Origin: Engelhardtia mirabilis
GTDB lineage: Bacteria; Planctomycetota; UBA1135; GCA-002686595
Direction of reading: 5' to 3'
NCBI RefSeq assembly: GCF_007748095.1
Contig: NZ_CP036287.1
Location: forward strand, 2,356,001-2,420,000
DNA length: 64,000 bases
The translations under genes were made by a program, and so were the position numbers. The first letter of the stretch is position 1; every line of letters begins with the position of its first letter. This document shows positions 44,275 through 52,572 of the stretch, piece after piece. The notes under the pieces are model-generated. The model did not search any database. It worked only from the letters and a program-made list of their open reading frames with translations, and had not been told where the DNA came from.

Positions 44275-45675
44275 CTAGCGGGCGGCCATCGCGTGCTGGG
44301 TGGCGATCGAGATCCCCGAGACCGCCGCGCCGATCACGCCCAGGAAGCCCTGGTCGGTGCCGCAGAGGTACAGGCCCGCCACGGGGGTGGAGCCGTCGGG
44401 ACGCTTGCGCGGGCTGCCGTAGATCGCGCCGCCGAGCTTGCGCGTGTACTTGGTGAGCGTGCGCGGTGTGAACACGTCCCGGAAGGTCTCGTGGGGGCGC
44501 ACGTCGGCGCAGAAGGCGGTCGTGGCCTCGAGCGCTGCATCGGACAGGAGCTGCTTGCGGGCCACGTACTCGTCCTCTTCCAGCGCGACCCAGCGCTCGT
44601 GGTCCGCCAGCACCGTGACGCGGAACAGCGGCTCGCGCTCCGCCGGCGTGCCCGCGAAGTTGGTCGGCATCGAGATCACGCCGGAGCTCACGTCCACCAG
44701 GCGGTCGGGCCGCTCGTAGCGGAAGCGCTCACCCGTGGAATAGAAGATCACCGCTGCGTCCATGTCCGGCCCCAGCTCGTGGGGCCAGCGGTCGAGCACG
44801 CAGATCGTCTCGACGAACGACAGGCGGCCGGCGTCGCCAGGGCGCACGTGCTCGGACTCGAGCGCCTCTCCGCACAGGTGCATGGTCTCGACCCAGCCGG
44901 CGGAAGAGATCACCCGGTCGGTCGCCAGCCGCGTCCCGTCGGCCAGGACGACCGCGCGAGCCGCGCCGCCCTCGACTTCGATGCGCGCCACGTCGGACTT
45001 GAGCCGCAGCTCGGCACCGGCGGCGACGAGGCGGTCCTTGAACAGGGCCAGGAAGGGCCGGATGCCCTCGGCGGGCATGGCCAGGCCTTCCAGGAAGATC
45101 GAGCGGAACAGGATCACGAACTGGTCCCAATCCACGTCGTTCTCGCGCGCGCTGCCGTAGTAGCAGGTGGGCACCAGTAGGAGGTCGACGAGGTCGGCGT
45201 CGCCGAGGCGCGCCGTCAGGCGCTCGCGCGCGCTGGACGGGTCGGGCTCGCCCAGGGGGGCGTCGCGGAGCTCGTCGACCAGCGCGACAAAGGCGTCGAC
45301 GCGCGCCGGGAAGCAGCGACCGATCTCCTCGATCAGGAGCTCGACCTGATTCGAAAAGCGCACGCGATGCCCGGCACAGACGACCTGCGACGTCTTCTGG
45401 GGCAACAGGTTCAGCTCGTCGTGGCTGATCCGCAACTGCTTGCAGACCCGGGCCAGGGGCGTGCCCCGGGTGCCCTTGGGCACGTAGTTCGTCAGGGCGT
45501 GCATCCCGGTGTCGAACAGGTGCCCGCCGCGCTTGTAGAACGAGTTGAGGCCGCCCCAGAGGTAGTGTTGCTCCAGGACGGCCACACGCTGGCCGAACAT
45601 GGCCAGCCTGATCCCCGCCGCCATGCCACTCAGGCCGGCGCCGATGACGATCGTGTCGTAGCGCTCAGGGATCAT
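44275..45675 (-). CDS. CrtI/phytoene desaturase-like FAD oxidoreductase 2
   Basis: 466 aa, paralogue of the next gene. FAD loop IVIGAGLSGMAAGIRLA at 9-25, LEQHYLWGGLNSFYKRGG, and C-terminal GLYLCGTDQGFLGVIGAAVSG. The shared EQHYxxGGL segment after the first strand marks the two as a pair. Possibly they act together as a heterodimer or in succession on the same chain. No membrane helix is obvious, but this group is usually membrane-associated. A hairpin stands in the 91-base gap between the ACP gene and this one. Confidence 0.85.
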   Translation of the reverse strand: MIPERYDTIVIGAGLSGMAAGIRLAMFGQRVAVLEQHYLWGGLNSFYKRGGHLFDTGMHALTNYVPKGTRGTPLARVCKQLRISHDELNLLPQKTSQVVCAGHRVRFSNQVELLIEEIGRCFPARVDAFVALVDELRDAPLGEPDPSSARERLTARLGDADLVDLLLVPTCYYGSARENDVDWDQFVILFRSIFLEGLAMPAEGIRPFLALFKDRLVAAGAELRLKSDVARIEVEGGAARAVVLADGTRLATDRVISSAGWVETMHLCGEALESEHVRPGDAGRLSFVETICVLDRWPHELGPDMDAAVIFYSTGERFRYERPDRLVDVSSGVISMPTNFAGTPAEREPLFRVTVLADHERWVALEEDEYVARKQLLSDAALEATTAFCADVRPHETFRDVFTPRTLTKYTRKLGGAIYGSPRKRPDGSTPVAGLYLCGTDQGFLGVIGAAVSGISIATQHAMAAR

Positions 45676-45721
45676 GGAGAGGGACCATCCGCCGACAGCA
45701 GGCGCCCATTCGGCGCATGCT

Positions 45722-45741
45722 CCAACGCCGCCAGGCGTTGG
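45722..45741 (-). promoter_or_regulatory. Intra-operon hairpin between acp and oxidoreductase 2
   Basis: A perfect 8-bp stem (CCAACGCC with GGCGTTGG) closes a 4-base loop. A second 7-bp stem at 45761-45777 covers the ACP stop codon. With no T-run, these more likely protect or partly attenuate the message than end it. They could let the ACP be made in excess of downstream enzymes. Confidence 0.4.
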
Positions 45742-45766
45742 GCCAACAGTACCTGCGCTACTCGGG

Positions 45767-46042
45767 CTATGCCCGAGAAGCGCAGTGAAGCTCTTTGTCC
45801 GCGAGCTTCGGGCCGAGGTAGTCGACGCAGCCCTGCAGGGTGCCGAGCTCCTTGTAGTCCTCCTCGGGGACCTGCACGCCGTAGAGCTTGCGCAGCTCCA
45901 TGACGATGTCGAGGAAGTCCATGGAGTCCAGCTCGATCTGGTCGCGCAGGCGCTCGTTCATGTCCAGGCCGTCGACCTCCTCGTCGGGGGCGATGGTCTG
46001 GATGATGTCCTTGATGGCGACGACGACTTCTTCCGGGGTCAT
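45767..46042 (-). CDS. Acyl carrier protein
   Basis: 91 aa, acidic. The 4'-phosphopantetheine site is S40 in IELDSMDFLDIV, matching the usual DSLD/DSMD pattern. The length is slightly above the normal 78 owing to a C-terminal tail (KELHCASRA). It tethers the growing chain for the adjoining synthase, dehydratase and reductase. Lies 47 bases after the ketoacyl synthase. Confidence 0.9.
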   Translation of the reverse strand: MTPEEVVVAIKDIIQTIAPDEEVDGLDMNERLRDQIELDSMDFLDIVMELRKLYGVQVPEEDYKELGTLQGCVDYLGPKLADKELHCASRA

Positions 46043-46089
46043 GGCGGTGGTGGGGTAGGCGGTCAGGGGTGGGGTGGTTCCAGGTGAAC

Positions 46090-47331
46090 TCAGCCGCGGT
46101 GGTACTTCTTGACCACGACGGCCGAGTTGATTCCGAGCATCCCGAAGGACATGTTCATCACGTGCTCGACCTCGCCGATCCGGCGGGGCTCGTTCAGCAC
46201 CAGGCCGCGCAGGTCGCACTCGGGGTCGAGGTCATCGACGTTGATCGTGGCGTGGACCACGCCGTCCTCGAAGCTGGGCAGGTTGCCGGCCAGCTCGAGG
46301 GCGCCGGCCGCGCCCATGGCGTGGCCGATGAAGCTCTTGGTGTTGTTGACGTGGACGCGCGGCTCGTCGCCGAAGACCTCGCGCACGGCTCGGCACTCGA
46401 CGGTGTCGCCCGAGGGCGTCGAGGTGGCGTGGGTCGACAGCACGTCGATCTCGCCCGGCTCGATCCCGGCGCTCTCCAGGGCCAGGCGCATGCAGCGGTT
46501 CTGGCCGTCGGAGTCGGGCAGCACGAAGTCGGTGGCGTCCGAGTTGACCGAGTGCCCGACGACCTCGCCGTAGATCCGCGCACCGCGGGCCAGGGCGTCG
46601 TCCAGGCGCTCGAGGGTGTAGAGCGCGCCGCCCTCAGCCACGACGATCCCGTTTCGAGCGGTGTCGAAGGGTCGCGAGGCCTTGGTCGGGTCCGCGTGGG
46701 TGGCCAGGGCGCCCTGGGCGTTGAACGAGGCGAAGATCCCGAAGGTGTGGATCGACTCCGAGACGCCGCCCGCCAAGGCCAGGTCCACCTGCCCGAGCTG
46801 CAGCATCTGCATGCCCTGGATCAGGCCGAGGTTGCCCGCCGCGCAGGCGCCGCCCAGGCAGTAGGCCGGCCCGCCGATGCCGAGGTTCAGGGTCACCTCG
46901 CCCGCGGGGTTGTTGGCCACCGTGCGCGGGTTGTGGTGGTGGGACCAGTAGGAGCAGTCGTAGCCGTACTGGCTGATGTTGAAGACCTCGGCCTCGGTCT
47001 CCACGTTGCCGTGCTCGGTGGTGCCGATGTAGATGCCCACGCGGTTGCGGTCGCGGGTCTCGAGGTCGATCCCGGCGTCGGCCAGGGTCTCGTTGGCGCA
47101 GAACACCGCGATCGAACCGGCGCGGGTGCCGCGGCGGACTTCCTTGCGCTTCTGGTAGCGCAGGGCGTCGAAGTCGCAGATGCCGGCCAGGGTCTTGCCG
47201 AAGTAGCGGATCTCGTAGGGCTGGACGCCCGAGACGCCCGCGAGCAGGTTCTTGCGGTACTCGGCCAGGGAGTTGCCGTTGGGGCTCGTCAGCCCGATCC
47301 CGGTGATCACGACGCGGGGCAGGTCGATCAC
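46090..47331 (-). CDS. Beta-ketoacyl-ACP synthase, FabF/FabB family
   Basis: 413 aa, thiolase-fold condensing enzyme. It begins PRVVITGIGLTSPNGNSLAE. Catalytic C163 sits in CLGGACAAGNLGL, and the two histidines in THATSTPSGD and KSFIGHAMGAAG, so the Cys-His-His triad of elongating synthases is complete. The active-site surroundings (GGACAAG in place of TACTSG) and HHH near residue 131 are divergent, which points to a specialised chain. GTG 47331 overlaps the regulator gene. With the ACP it forms the elongation core of the operon. Confidence 0.9.
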   Translation of the reverse strand: MIDLPRVVITGIGLTSPNGNSLAEYRKNLLAGVSGVQPYEIRYFGKTLAGICDFDALRYQKRKEVRRGTRAGSIAVFCANETLADAGIDLETRDRNRVGIYIGTTEHGNVETEAEVFNISQYGYDCSYWSHHHNPRTVANNPAGEVTLNLGIGGPAYCLGGACAAGNLGLIQGMQMLQLGQVDLALAGGVSESIHTFGIFASFNAQGALATHADPTKASRPFDTARNGIVVAEGGALYTLERLDDALARGARIYGEVVGHSVNSDATDFVLPDSDGQNRCMRLALESAGIEPGEIDVLSTHATSTPSGDTVECRAVREVFGDEPRVHVNNTKSFIGHAMGAAGALELAGNLPSFEDGVVHATINVDDLDPECDLRGLVLNEPRRIGEVEHVMNMSFGMLGINSAVVVKKYHRG

Positions 47332-48062
47332 GATCGGGCCTCCTGCGGCTCGTCGTCGCCCGACGGACCCTCGAGGGTGGACTCGGCCTGTTGGCGGGCC
47401 TCCTCCTCGGCGCGGATCGCGGCCAGGGCCGGGGTGGCGAGGGCGACGAGGTCGTCGGTGGTAGCGTCCTTGCCCTTGCCGCCGAAGCCGACCTTCAGGG
47501 CGGCGTGGATCGCGCGGCTCAAGATCGACTGGCTGTCGCCGAGGGCGTTGGCGACCGCGCCCACGAGCAGGGTCATCAGAGCCTCCGCGATCTCGCAGGC
47601 CGAGATGATCGAGCGCAGGGTCAGGACCCGCGGGTCCCGCTCGCCGTAGCGCTTCTGGACGAACTTGAGGGAGCGGTCGGCGGTCAATCGGAACTGCTGG
47701 AAGGCCACCGCCTCGCGCCGGCGCAGGATCGTCGCCGCGATCGAGAGGGCGTTGCCGACCGGGCTGTGGAGGTGGCAGCGGCGGTGGCTGTCGAAGGTCC
47801 GCGTGACTGCGCCCCACTCGACCAACTCGCCCAGGGTGGTGCTGGCCGCCCCCTGGCTGATCTCGATCTGCTCGCAGATGTCCTTCGCGGACAGGTGCTG
47901 CTCGGAGAGCACCAACAGGCCCCAGACCCGGCCGTGGACGCGCTTGAACCCGAAGGTCTTGAAGAACTGCTCGAACGCCGGGAGCTCGGCCGCAAGCTCG
48001 GGGTCGAGCGGCGTCAATCCACCGCCGGTGGCAGTGGAGGGGGGGTGGAGGGTCGAGGACAT
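47328..48062 (-). CDS. GbsR/MarR-type transcriptional regulator
   Basis: 244 aa. The winged helix lies at about 35-110 (GRVWGLLVLSEQHLSAKDIC, ISQGAASTTLGELVEWGAV), the pattern of the GbsR branch of MarR proteins. The C-terminal half is helical and ends in an acidic, Gln-rich tail. ATG 48062 was chosen over an in-frame start 132 bases upstream because the latter would run through a perfect palindrome at 48079-48100. It is the first gene of the operon and probably controls it, possibly in response to an acyl compound. Confidence 0.82.
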   Translation of the reverse strand: MSSTLHPPSTATGGGLTPLDPELAAELPAFEQFFKTFGFKRVHGRVWGLLVLSEQHLSAKDICEQIEISQGAASTTLGELVEWGAVTRTFDSHRRCHLHSPVGNALSIAATILRRREAVAFQQFRLTADRSLKFVQKRYGERDPRVLTLRSIISACEIAEALMTLLVGAVANALGDSQSILSRAIHAALKVGFGGKGKDATTDDLVALATPALAAIRAEEEARQQAESTLEGPSGDDEPQEARS

Positions 48063-48078
48063 GGCTGGCGGGGCCCCG

Positions 48079-48100
48079 GATTTCAGGAATCCCTGAAATC
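48079..48100. promoter_or_regulatory. Perfect 9+9 palindrome, probable operator of the ole operon
   Basis: GATTTCAGG, a 4-base spacer and CCTGAAATC form an inverted repeat 17 bases before the regulator start. It is markedly AT-rich for this region. Half-site length and spacing suit a dimeric winged-helix protein such as the GbsR-type product of the first gene. A loose TTGTGG sits upstream on the minus strand, so the palindrome could cover the -10 region. I found no second copy in the window. Confidence 0.6.
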
Positions 48101-48307
48101 GGGGGCGGGGGTTGTCCCACAAGCCGGTTGCCCTGTCCACCGGTCCAGATGCCTTTTCCGCCAGCCGGGACCAGCACCCGGCGACGCGCCTCACCGGCCC
48201 GAGCAGCGGCCGGGACAGGCGCGGATGGCGGCTCGGCGTTCAGGGCACTCGGGCCTTGCCCCCGAGCCGGGGTGGGCCGGCAGGGCCCCGCCCCTGGTCA
48301 GAAGGAC

Positions 48308-48321
48308 GGGGCTCGAGCCCC
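48308..48321 (-). terminator. Palindromic hairpin after the DUF5989-like gene
   Basis: GGGGCTCGAGCCCC, 28 bases downstream of the stop on the minus strand, followed by GTCCTTCT. Its stem is five GC pairs with a TCGA loop. A modest terminator candidate for the carbamoyltransferase unit. Confidence 0.4.
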
Positions 48322-48349
48322 CTGTGGAAGCCCCCAGGTCCTGCGCCCC

Positions 48350-48514
48350 TCAGAACATCGAGTACAGGAACGGCGACAGCAGGGGGAAGGCCGCGCCGAT
48401 GCCGATCACCGAACCGACCAGGACCAGGGCCAAGACGATCACCAGCATGTGACGGTTCTCGCGCCGGGTCGCTTGCCCCACCAGATCGGCGAGGGTGGAG
48501 AGCTTGTCCTTCAT
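48350..48514 (-). CDS. DUF5989-like small membrane protein
   Basis: 54 aa. A short amphipathic head (DKLSTLADLVGQATRRENRH) is followed by one or two close hydrophobic helices (MLVIVLALVLVGSVIGIGAA) and ends in FLYSMF. Small proteins of this shape regularly follow carbamoyltransferase genes, and I recall the family as DUF5989 (SxtN-like). The ATG overlaps the carbamoyltransferase stop. Function unknown. Confidence 0.75.
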   Translation of the reverse strand: MKDKLSTLADLVGQATRRENRHMLVIVLALVLVGSVIGIGAAFPLLSPFLYSMF

Positions 48515-50316
48515 GCGCTGGGCTCCAGGGTCGCGCTTTCGGCCGGGACGGGAACCGGGTCCTTGGCCGGTCGAACGAGGTGGGGGTAGGCGGCGAGCAG
48601 GCCCAGCCCGCAGCGGCGGGCGGAGCGCAGGCCGTCGTCGAGGCTGTTGACGATCGGCTCGCCCGCGTCGTTGAAGCTGGTGTTCACCAGGGCCGGGATG
48701 CCGGTGAGCGCGTGGAAGCGGGCAAGGACCCGATGCAGCAGCGGTCCGTCGCAGGGTCGCAGGCACTGCACCCGCGCCGAGCCGTCCACGTGGGTCACGG
48801 CCGCCAGGCGCCCGCGCCACGCCTTCCGGGTCGTGACCGTGGCCAGCATGTGCCGCTCGAGCTCGCGCCCGGGGCACAGGCCCTCGAACAGCTCCTCGGC
48901 CCACTCGTCCAGGACCACCGGGGCGAAGGGCCGGAAGTCCTCGCGGTGCTTGACCATCCGGTTGAGCCTGCGCTGCTGCCCGGGCGAATCCGGGCGGGCC
49001 AGGATGCTGCGCGCTCCGAGCGCCCGCGGACCCCACTCGGCGCCGCCCTGCATCCAGCCCACCACCTCGTCGTCCGCGAGGGCCTGGGCGACGTGCTCGA
49101 CGAACTCGTCCTCGCTCTGCGTTCGCTGGAACGAGTCGGAGCCCGAGTCGGAGCCCGAATCGTCGAACGTCAGCCCCGCGAACTCCGCGCTAGACACGTC
49201 CAAGCCCAGGAAGGGGCTGAACGCTCCAGCCGGTCGGTAGATGCCGTGGCTGGCGCAATAGGCCAGGGCCGCTCCCAGGGCGCCGCCCGCGTCACCTGAC
49301 GCCGGGTGGATGAGCAGGCGCGAGAAGGGACCTTCCCGCGCCAGCTTGCCGTTGGCGACGCAGTTCAGCGCCACACCGCCGGCATAGCAGAGCACCGACT
49401 CCCCGGTCAGCTCCCGCGCGCGCTCGAACAGGCGCAGGAGCTCCTCTTCGAGCACCACTTGGAGCGACGCCGCGATGTCCGCGCAGCGCTGGAACTCGGT
49501 GCCCTCGCGCCCCAGCCGCAGTGGACGGCCAGGATTGCGAGGCGGGCCCAGGAGACGCTCGAGCTCCGCCGACCAGCCGCGAGTGACCGAGCGGTCGTGG
49601 CTGAAGTAGCGCAGGTCCAACTCGAACAGCCCATCGTCCGGGTGCCGGATCAGCTGCCGCAACTCCGGTACGAAGCGCGGCTGGCCGTAGGGCGCCAGGC
49701 CCATCACCTTGTACTCGCCCTCGTTGACGCGAAAGCCGAGGAAGGCGGTCAGGGCCGAGTACAGCAGGCCCAGGGAGTGGGGGAAGTCGACGGACCCGAA
49801 GACGTCGTAGACCATGGCCCCCTCGGCGCGCGACAGGCGACCCAGGGTCGTCGAGGTCCACTCGCCCACGCCGTCCACCACCAGCGTCGCCGCCGAGGGC
49901 ACGTCGTGGGTCAGGAACGCCGCGGCGGCGTGGGACAGGTGGTGGTCGGAGAAACGCACCCTGTCGAGCGGGACTCCGAGGGCCTTGGCGATCTCGCTCT
50001 TGATCCAGAGCTTGCTCTCGAACCAGGAGTGCAGGGCGCCCTTGAAGGCGCGGAACCCGCCCGGCGCGTTGGCGAGGGACGTCGAGACGATGCGATAGAA
50101 CTTGCGGAAGGGCTTCTCGTAGAAGACCACCGCGTCCAAGTCGGTGGCTTCGATGCCGCCTCTTTCCAAGCAGAACGACGCCGCGCGGATCGGCAGGCTC
50201 GAATCGCCCTTGCGCCGGGAGAAGCGCTCCTCCTGGGACGCGGCAATCGGGCGACCGTCGATCACGAGGGCTGCTGCCGAGTCGTGGAAGTGGGAGGAGA
50301 GACCGAGGACTTTCAA
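48511..50316 (-). CDS. Carbamoyltransferase, NodU/TobZ family
   Basis: 601 aa. These enzymes use carbamoyl phosphate and ATP to put a carbamoyl group on a hydroxyl of a sugar or natural product. The Kae1-like N-domain shows VLGLSSHFHDSAAALV at the start and DHHLSHAAAAF near 117. The C-terminal YrdC-like part has MQGGAEWGPRALGARSIL near 475. TTG 50316 follows GGAG at six bases and starts LKVLGLS, as expected. An upstream in-frame start would overlap the previous gene by over 100 bases. A 12-bp repeat near 49137-49165 encodes a Gly-Ser-Asp stretch. The acceptor is unknown. Confidence 0.9.
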   Translation of the reverse strand: MKVLGLSSHFHDSAAALVIDGRPIAASQEERFSRRKGDSSLPIRAASFCLERGGIEATDLDAVVFYEKPFRKFYRIVSTSLANAPGGFRAFKGALHSWFESKLWIKSEIAKALGVPLDRVRFSDHHLSHAAAAFLTHDVPSAATLVVDGVGEWTSTTLGRLSRAEGAMVYDVFGSVDFPHSLGLLYSALTAFLGFRVNEGEYKVMGLAPYGQPRFVPELRQLIRHPDDGLFELDLRYFSHDRSVTRGWSAELERLLGPPRNPGRPLRLGREGTEFQRCADIAASLQVVLEEELLRLFERARELTGESVLCYAGGVALNCVANGKLAREGPFSRLLIHPASGDAGGALGAALAYCASHGIYRPAGAFSPFLGLDVSSAEFAGLTFDDSGSDSGSDSFQRTQSEDEFVEHVAQALADDEVVGWMQGGAEWGPRALGARSILARPDSPGQQRRLNRMVKHREDFRPFAPVVLDEWAEELFEGLCPGRELERHMLATVTTRKAWRGRLAAVTHVDGSARVQCLRPCDGPLLHRVLARFHALTGIPALVNTSFNDAGEPIVNSLDDGLRSARRCGLGLLAAYPHLVRPAKDPVPVPAESATLEPSA

Positions 50317-50329
50317 AGACGGCTCCGGG

Positions 50330-51133
50330 CTACTGCTCGGCCCAATAGGTCGAGTCGAGCTGAACGCGCTGGGGCGCCACCGGCCCGTCTGTTTCTGTTC
50401 GGCGTAAGCGGTCGCGACGGGCGAGACCCAAGAGTCGCAGGCCGAAACCATAGGGCGTGACGAGCAAGAAATAGAACAGGCTGCCCATCACCGCCGAGCC
50501 ACCGACCTGGATCAGCTTCGAGAGGTCGACGAGGTCTTGCCGCGCGATGTAGACAGCCACGCGTGCGGCGCCCCTGATGCGCGCCAGGGGCGCGCGGCGA
50601 AACTCGCGCCAAGCGTAGTGCAGCGAATAGGCCACGTGCCGCTTCTCGTCCACGAGCACGCTGGGGATCCAGGTTCGGCAGCGCTCGTCGTAGCGGTTGA
50701 GCCACTGGTAGAGCTTGAACTGGATCACCGCCCGACTCTCCGACAGGAAGATGTAGAGCATGTAGTCCCCGAGCTCGGGCAGGCGCCGGTTGGGCGCGGC
50801 CTCCTGCTCCGCGGACCAGCGCACCGATCGACGATCGGGCTGCTCGACGCCATCGGGGTCACCGAAGTTGACGCCGTTGTTGTGCGAGGCCGTATAGGGC
50901 GCAACCCGCTGGGCCCACTCCTTGAAGATCTTGTAGTGGCGGCCCTCGTCGCTGGCGTGGCGCTCCATGGCCTCGCGCACCTCGCCCTCCTGCCGCCGCG
51001 CCACGGCACCGATGTCGTAGCTGGTGTACAGCTCCGTGTACGCGAACTTCAGTAGCTGACGACTGAAGCGCGGTTTCGACAAAACCACAGCGGGCGAAAT
51101 CAACCCAGCAATGAACTCTCGGATGTAGATCAT
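50330..51133 (-). CDS. Ferritin-like diiron protein
   Basis: About 267 aa. Four-helix-bundle ligands are complete: E34 (YTELY), E63-x-x-H66 (DEGRH), E132 (SESRA) and E163-x-x-H166 (DEKRH). This is the pattern of ferritin-like oxidases and oxygenases. A helix near 220-240 (VMGSLFYFLLVTPYGFGL) may anchor it to the membrane. ATG 51133 is preferred; ATG 51190 would add 19 residues. Being directly upstream of a carbamoyltransferase, it may oxidise the same molecule. The specific reaction cannot be read from the sequence. Confidence 0.75.
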   Translation of the reverse strand: MIYIREFIAGLISPAVVLSKPRFSRQLLKFAYTELYTSYDIGAVARRQEGEVREAMERHASDEGRHYKIFKEWAQRVAPYTASHNNGVNFGDPDGVEQPDRRSVRWSAEQEAAPNRRLPELGDYMLYIFLSESRAVIQFKLYQWLNRYDERCRTWIPSVLVDEKRHVAYSLHYAWREFRRAPLARIRGAARVAVYIARQDLVDLSKLIQVGGSAVMGSLFYFLLVTPYGFGLRLLGLARRDRLRRTETDGPVAPQRVQLDSTYWAEQ

Positions 51134-51306
51134 GGCGAGCGCCTCGTGTGCCCGGACCGGGCGGGGGGCCCGGACTGCGAGTTGGGCCATCCTAGGGGCG
51201 GCAGAGCGGTCCGTGTAGGGGTGGCCGTGAAGTCCCACGAGGACTCGAATTTCGGGCAAAACCCACCGCGCGCCGATGGCGAGCGTTGGTCTAGGGTGGG
51301 GCTTCG

Positions 51307-52533
51307 ATGAGCGGCAAGATCCCTAATCCCAGGCGGCTTTCGGGCCGGCTGCTCAATCGGTTGGAGTCCAGGCTGGGGCGCGAGCGACTCCATTCCAAGC
51401 CGGTTGCCGTCGATGTCGTGTTGACCAAGGCCTGCAACCTGGCTTGCAGCTTCTGCCGCGACTACGAGCTGGTCGGTGCCAAGCGCATGACCGTCGAAGG
51501 CATGGAACTCCTGGCGGCGGAGCTGTTCCCCAATGCCGCCTGGGTCAACATCTGCTCCGGTGGCGAGCCCTACCTGCACAAGGGCTTGGAACACCTGCTG
51601 CTCCTGGCCCAGGGGCACGGGGCCCAGCGTTGGGTGCTCTCCAACGGCATGCTGCTGGAGGGTCAGCGCATGCAGTCCATCGTCGAGCGGGACCTGATCA
51701 CGCTCCACGGCTTCTCGGTCGACGGTATCCGTGCAGACACCGTGGAGTCGATTCGAACCGGCGCCGAGCTGCCGCGCATCCTCGCCAACATCGAGCGCTA
51801 CCTGCGGCTCGGCGAGCAGATCCACGGCCGTCGCTCGCGGGTGGTGATCCGCTACGCGCTGATGCGGCGCAACGTCGACCAGTTGGCGCAGGCCGTGCGC
51901 TACTGGGGCGAACGCGGAGTCGAGCGCATCGACGCGGGCTACCTGGCCCTGGCCAACGGGATCGATCGCAACGAGAGCCTGTTCTTCCACCAGGACCACA
52001 TGCGGCGCGCCTTCGACGGGGCCCGCGCGGTGGCCGAGGACTATCCCGAGACCGAGCTGCGCCTGCCCCCGACGGTGGAGGAGGACCGTGCCCGGCGTGA
52101 CTCGCCCAAGGCCTGCCGCGCGCCCTGGGAGTTCGTGATGATCGACGCGAGCGGTGCGGTGCTGCCGTGCTACCGCGCCTTCGAGGCGATCCAGATGGGG
52201 CACGTGCTCGGCTCCGAGGCGCGGCCGTTCAACGAGATTTGGAACGGACCCCTGTACCGCGAGCTGCGCCGGAACGTCAACGTCGATCGCGACACCGGAG
52301 ACCCCGCCGCGCCGAACCGCAAGGGCTATGGCTACTGCCGTGTGTGCGAGAACCGCTTCGGTTGGAGCTCGATCGAGCCCCACCTGGGCGACGACACGTG
52401 GCAGCGGACGGCCATGGGCGAGGGGGGCCAGGCCATCGACCACCGACGCCAGGGATTCAGGGACTGGTCACCCGAGGCCAGGCCCGCTGGCGGGCCGATC
52501 GACGGCCAGCGGGATGGAGAGCAGCGCGCCTGA
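51307..52533 (+). CDS. Radical SAM/SPASM enzyme
   Basis: 408 aa. The [4Fe-4S] site is C43-x3-C47-x2-C50 (CNLACSFC), with GGE in SGGEPYLHKGL as the SAM-binding loop. A C-terminal SPASM-like domain has CRAPWEF, LPCYR and YCRVCENR, giving ligands for auxiliary clusters. Such enzymes modify peptides, sugars or aminoglycosides by radical chemistry. The gene is divergent from the diiron/carbamoyltransferase unit with about 170 bases between. A TAGGGT hexamer lies nine bases before the ATG. The SGNH hydrolase follows after 39 bases. Confidence 0.88.
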   Translation: MSGKIPNPRRLSGRLLNRLESRLGRERLHSKPVAVDVVLTKACNLACSFCRDYELVGAKRMTVEGMELLAAELFPNAAWVNICSGGEPYLHKGLEHLLLLAQGHGAQRWVLSNGMLLEGQRMQSIVERDLITLHGFSVDGIRADTVESIRTGAELPRILANIERYLRLGEQIHGRRSRVVIRYALMRRNVDQLAQAVRYWGERGVERIDAGYLALANGIDRNESLFFHQDHMRRAFDGARAVAEDYPETELRLPPTVEEDRARRDSPKACRAPWEFVMIDASGAVLPCYRAFEAIQMGHVLGSEARPFNEIWNGPLYRELRRNVNVDRDTGDPAAPNRKGYGYCRVCENRFGWSSIEPHLGDDTWQRTAMGEGGQAIDHRRQGFRDWSPEARPAGGPIDGQRDGEQRA

Positions 52534-52572
52534 GGCGCGCGCGGTCGAGGGCGGCCGCCGACGGGAGCATCG

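Noticed and set aside
42730..45675. Carotenoid biosynthesis genes
   Set aside because: No phytoene synthase, prenyltransferase or cyclase nearby; the neighbours are acyl-ACP enzymes.
37565..48062. Naming the region a ladderane pathway
   Set aside because: No radical SAM enzyme is in this operon, and oleBCD point to head-to-head olefins. The similarity to proposed anammox clusters is from memory and unproven.
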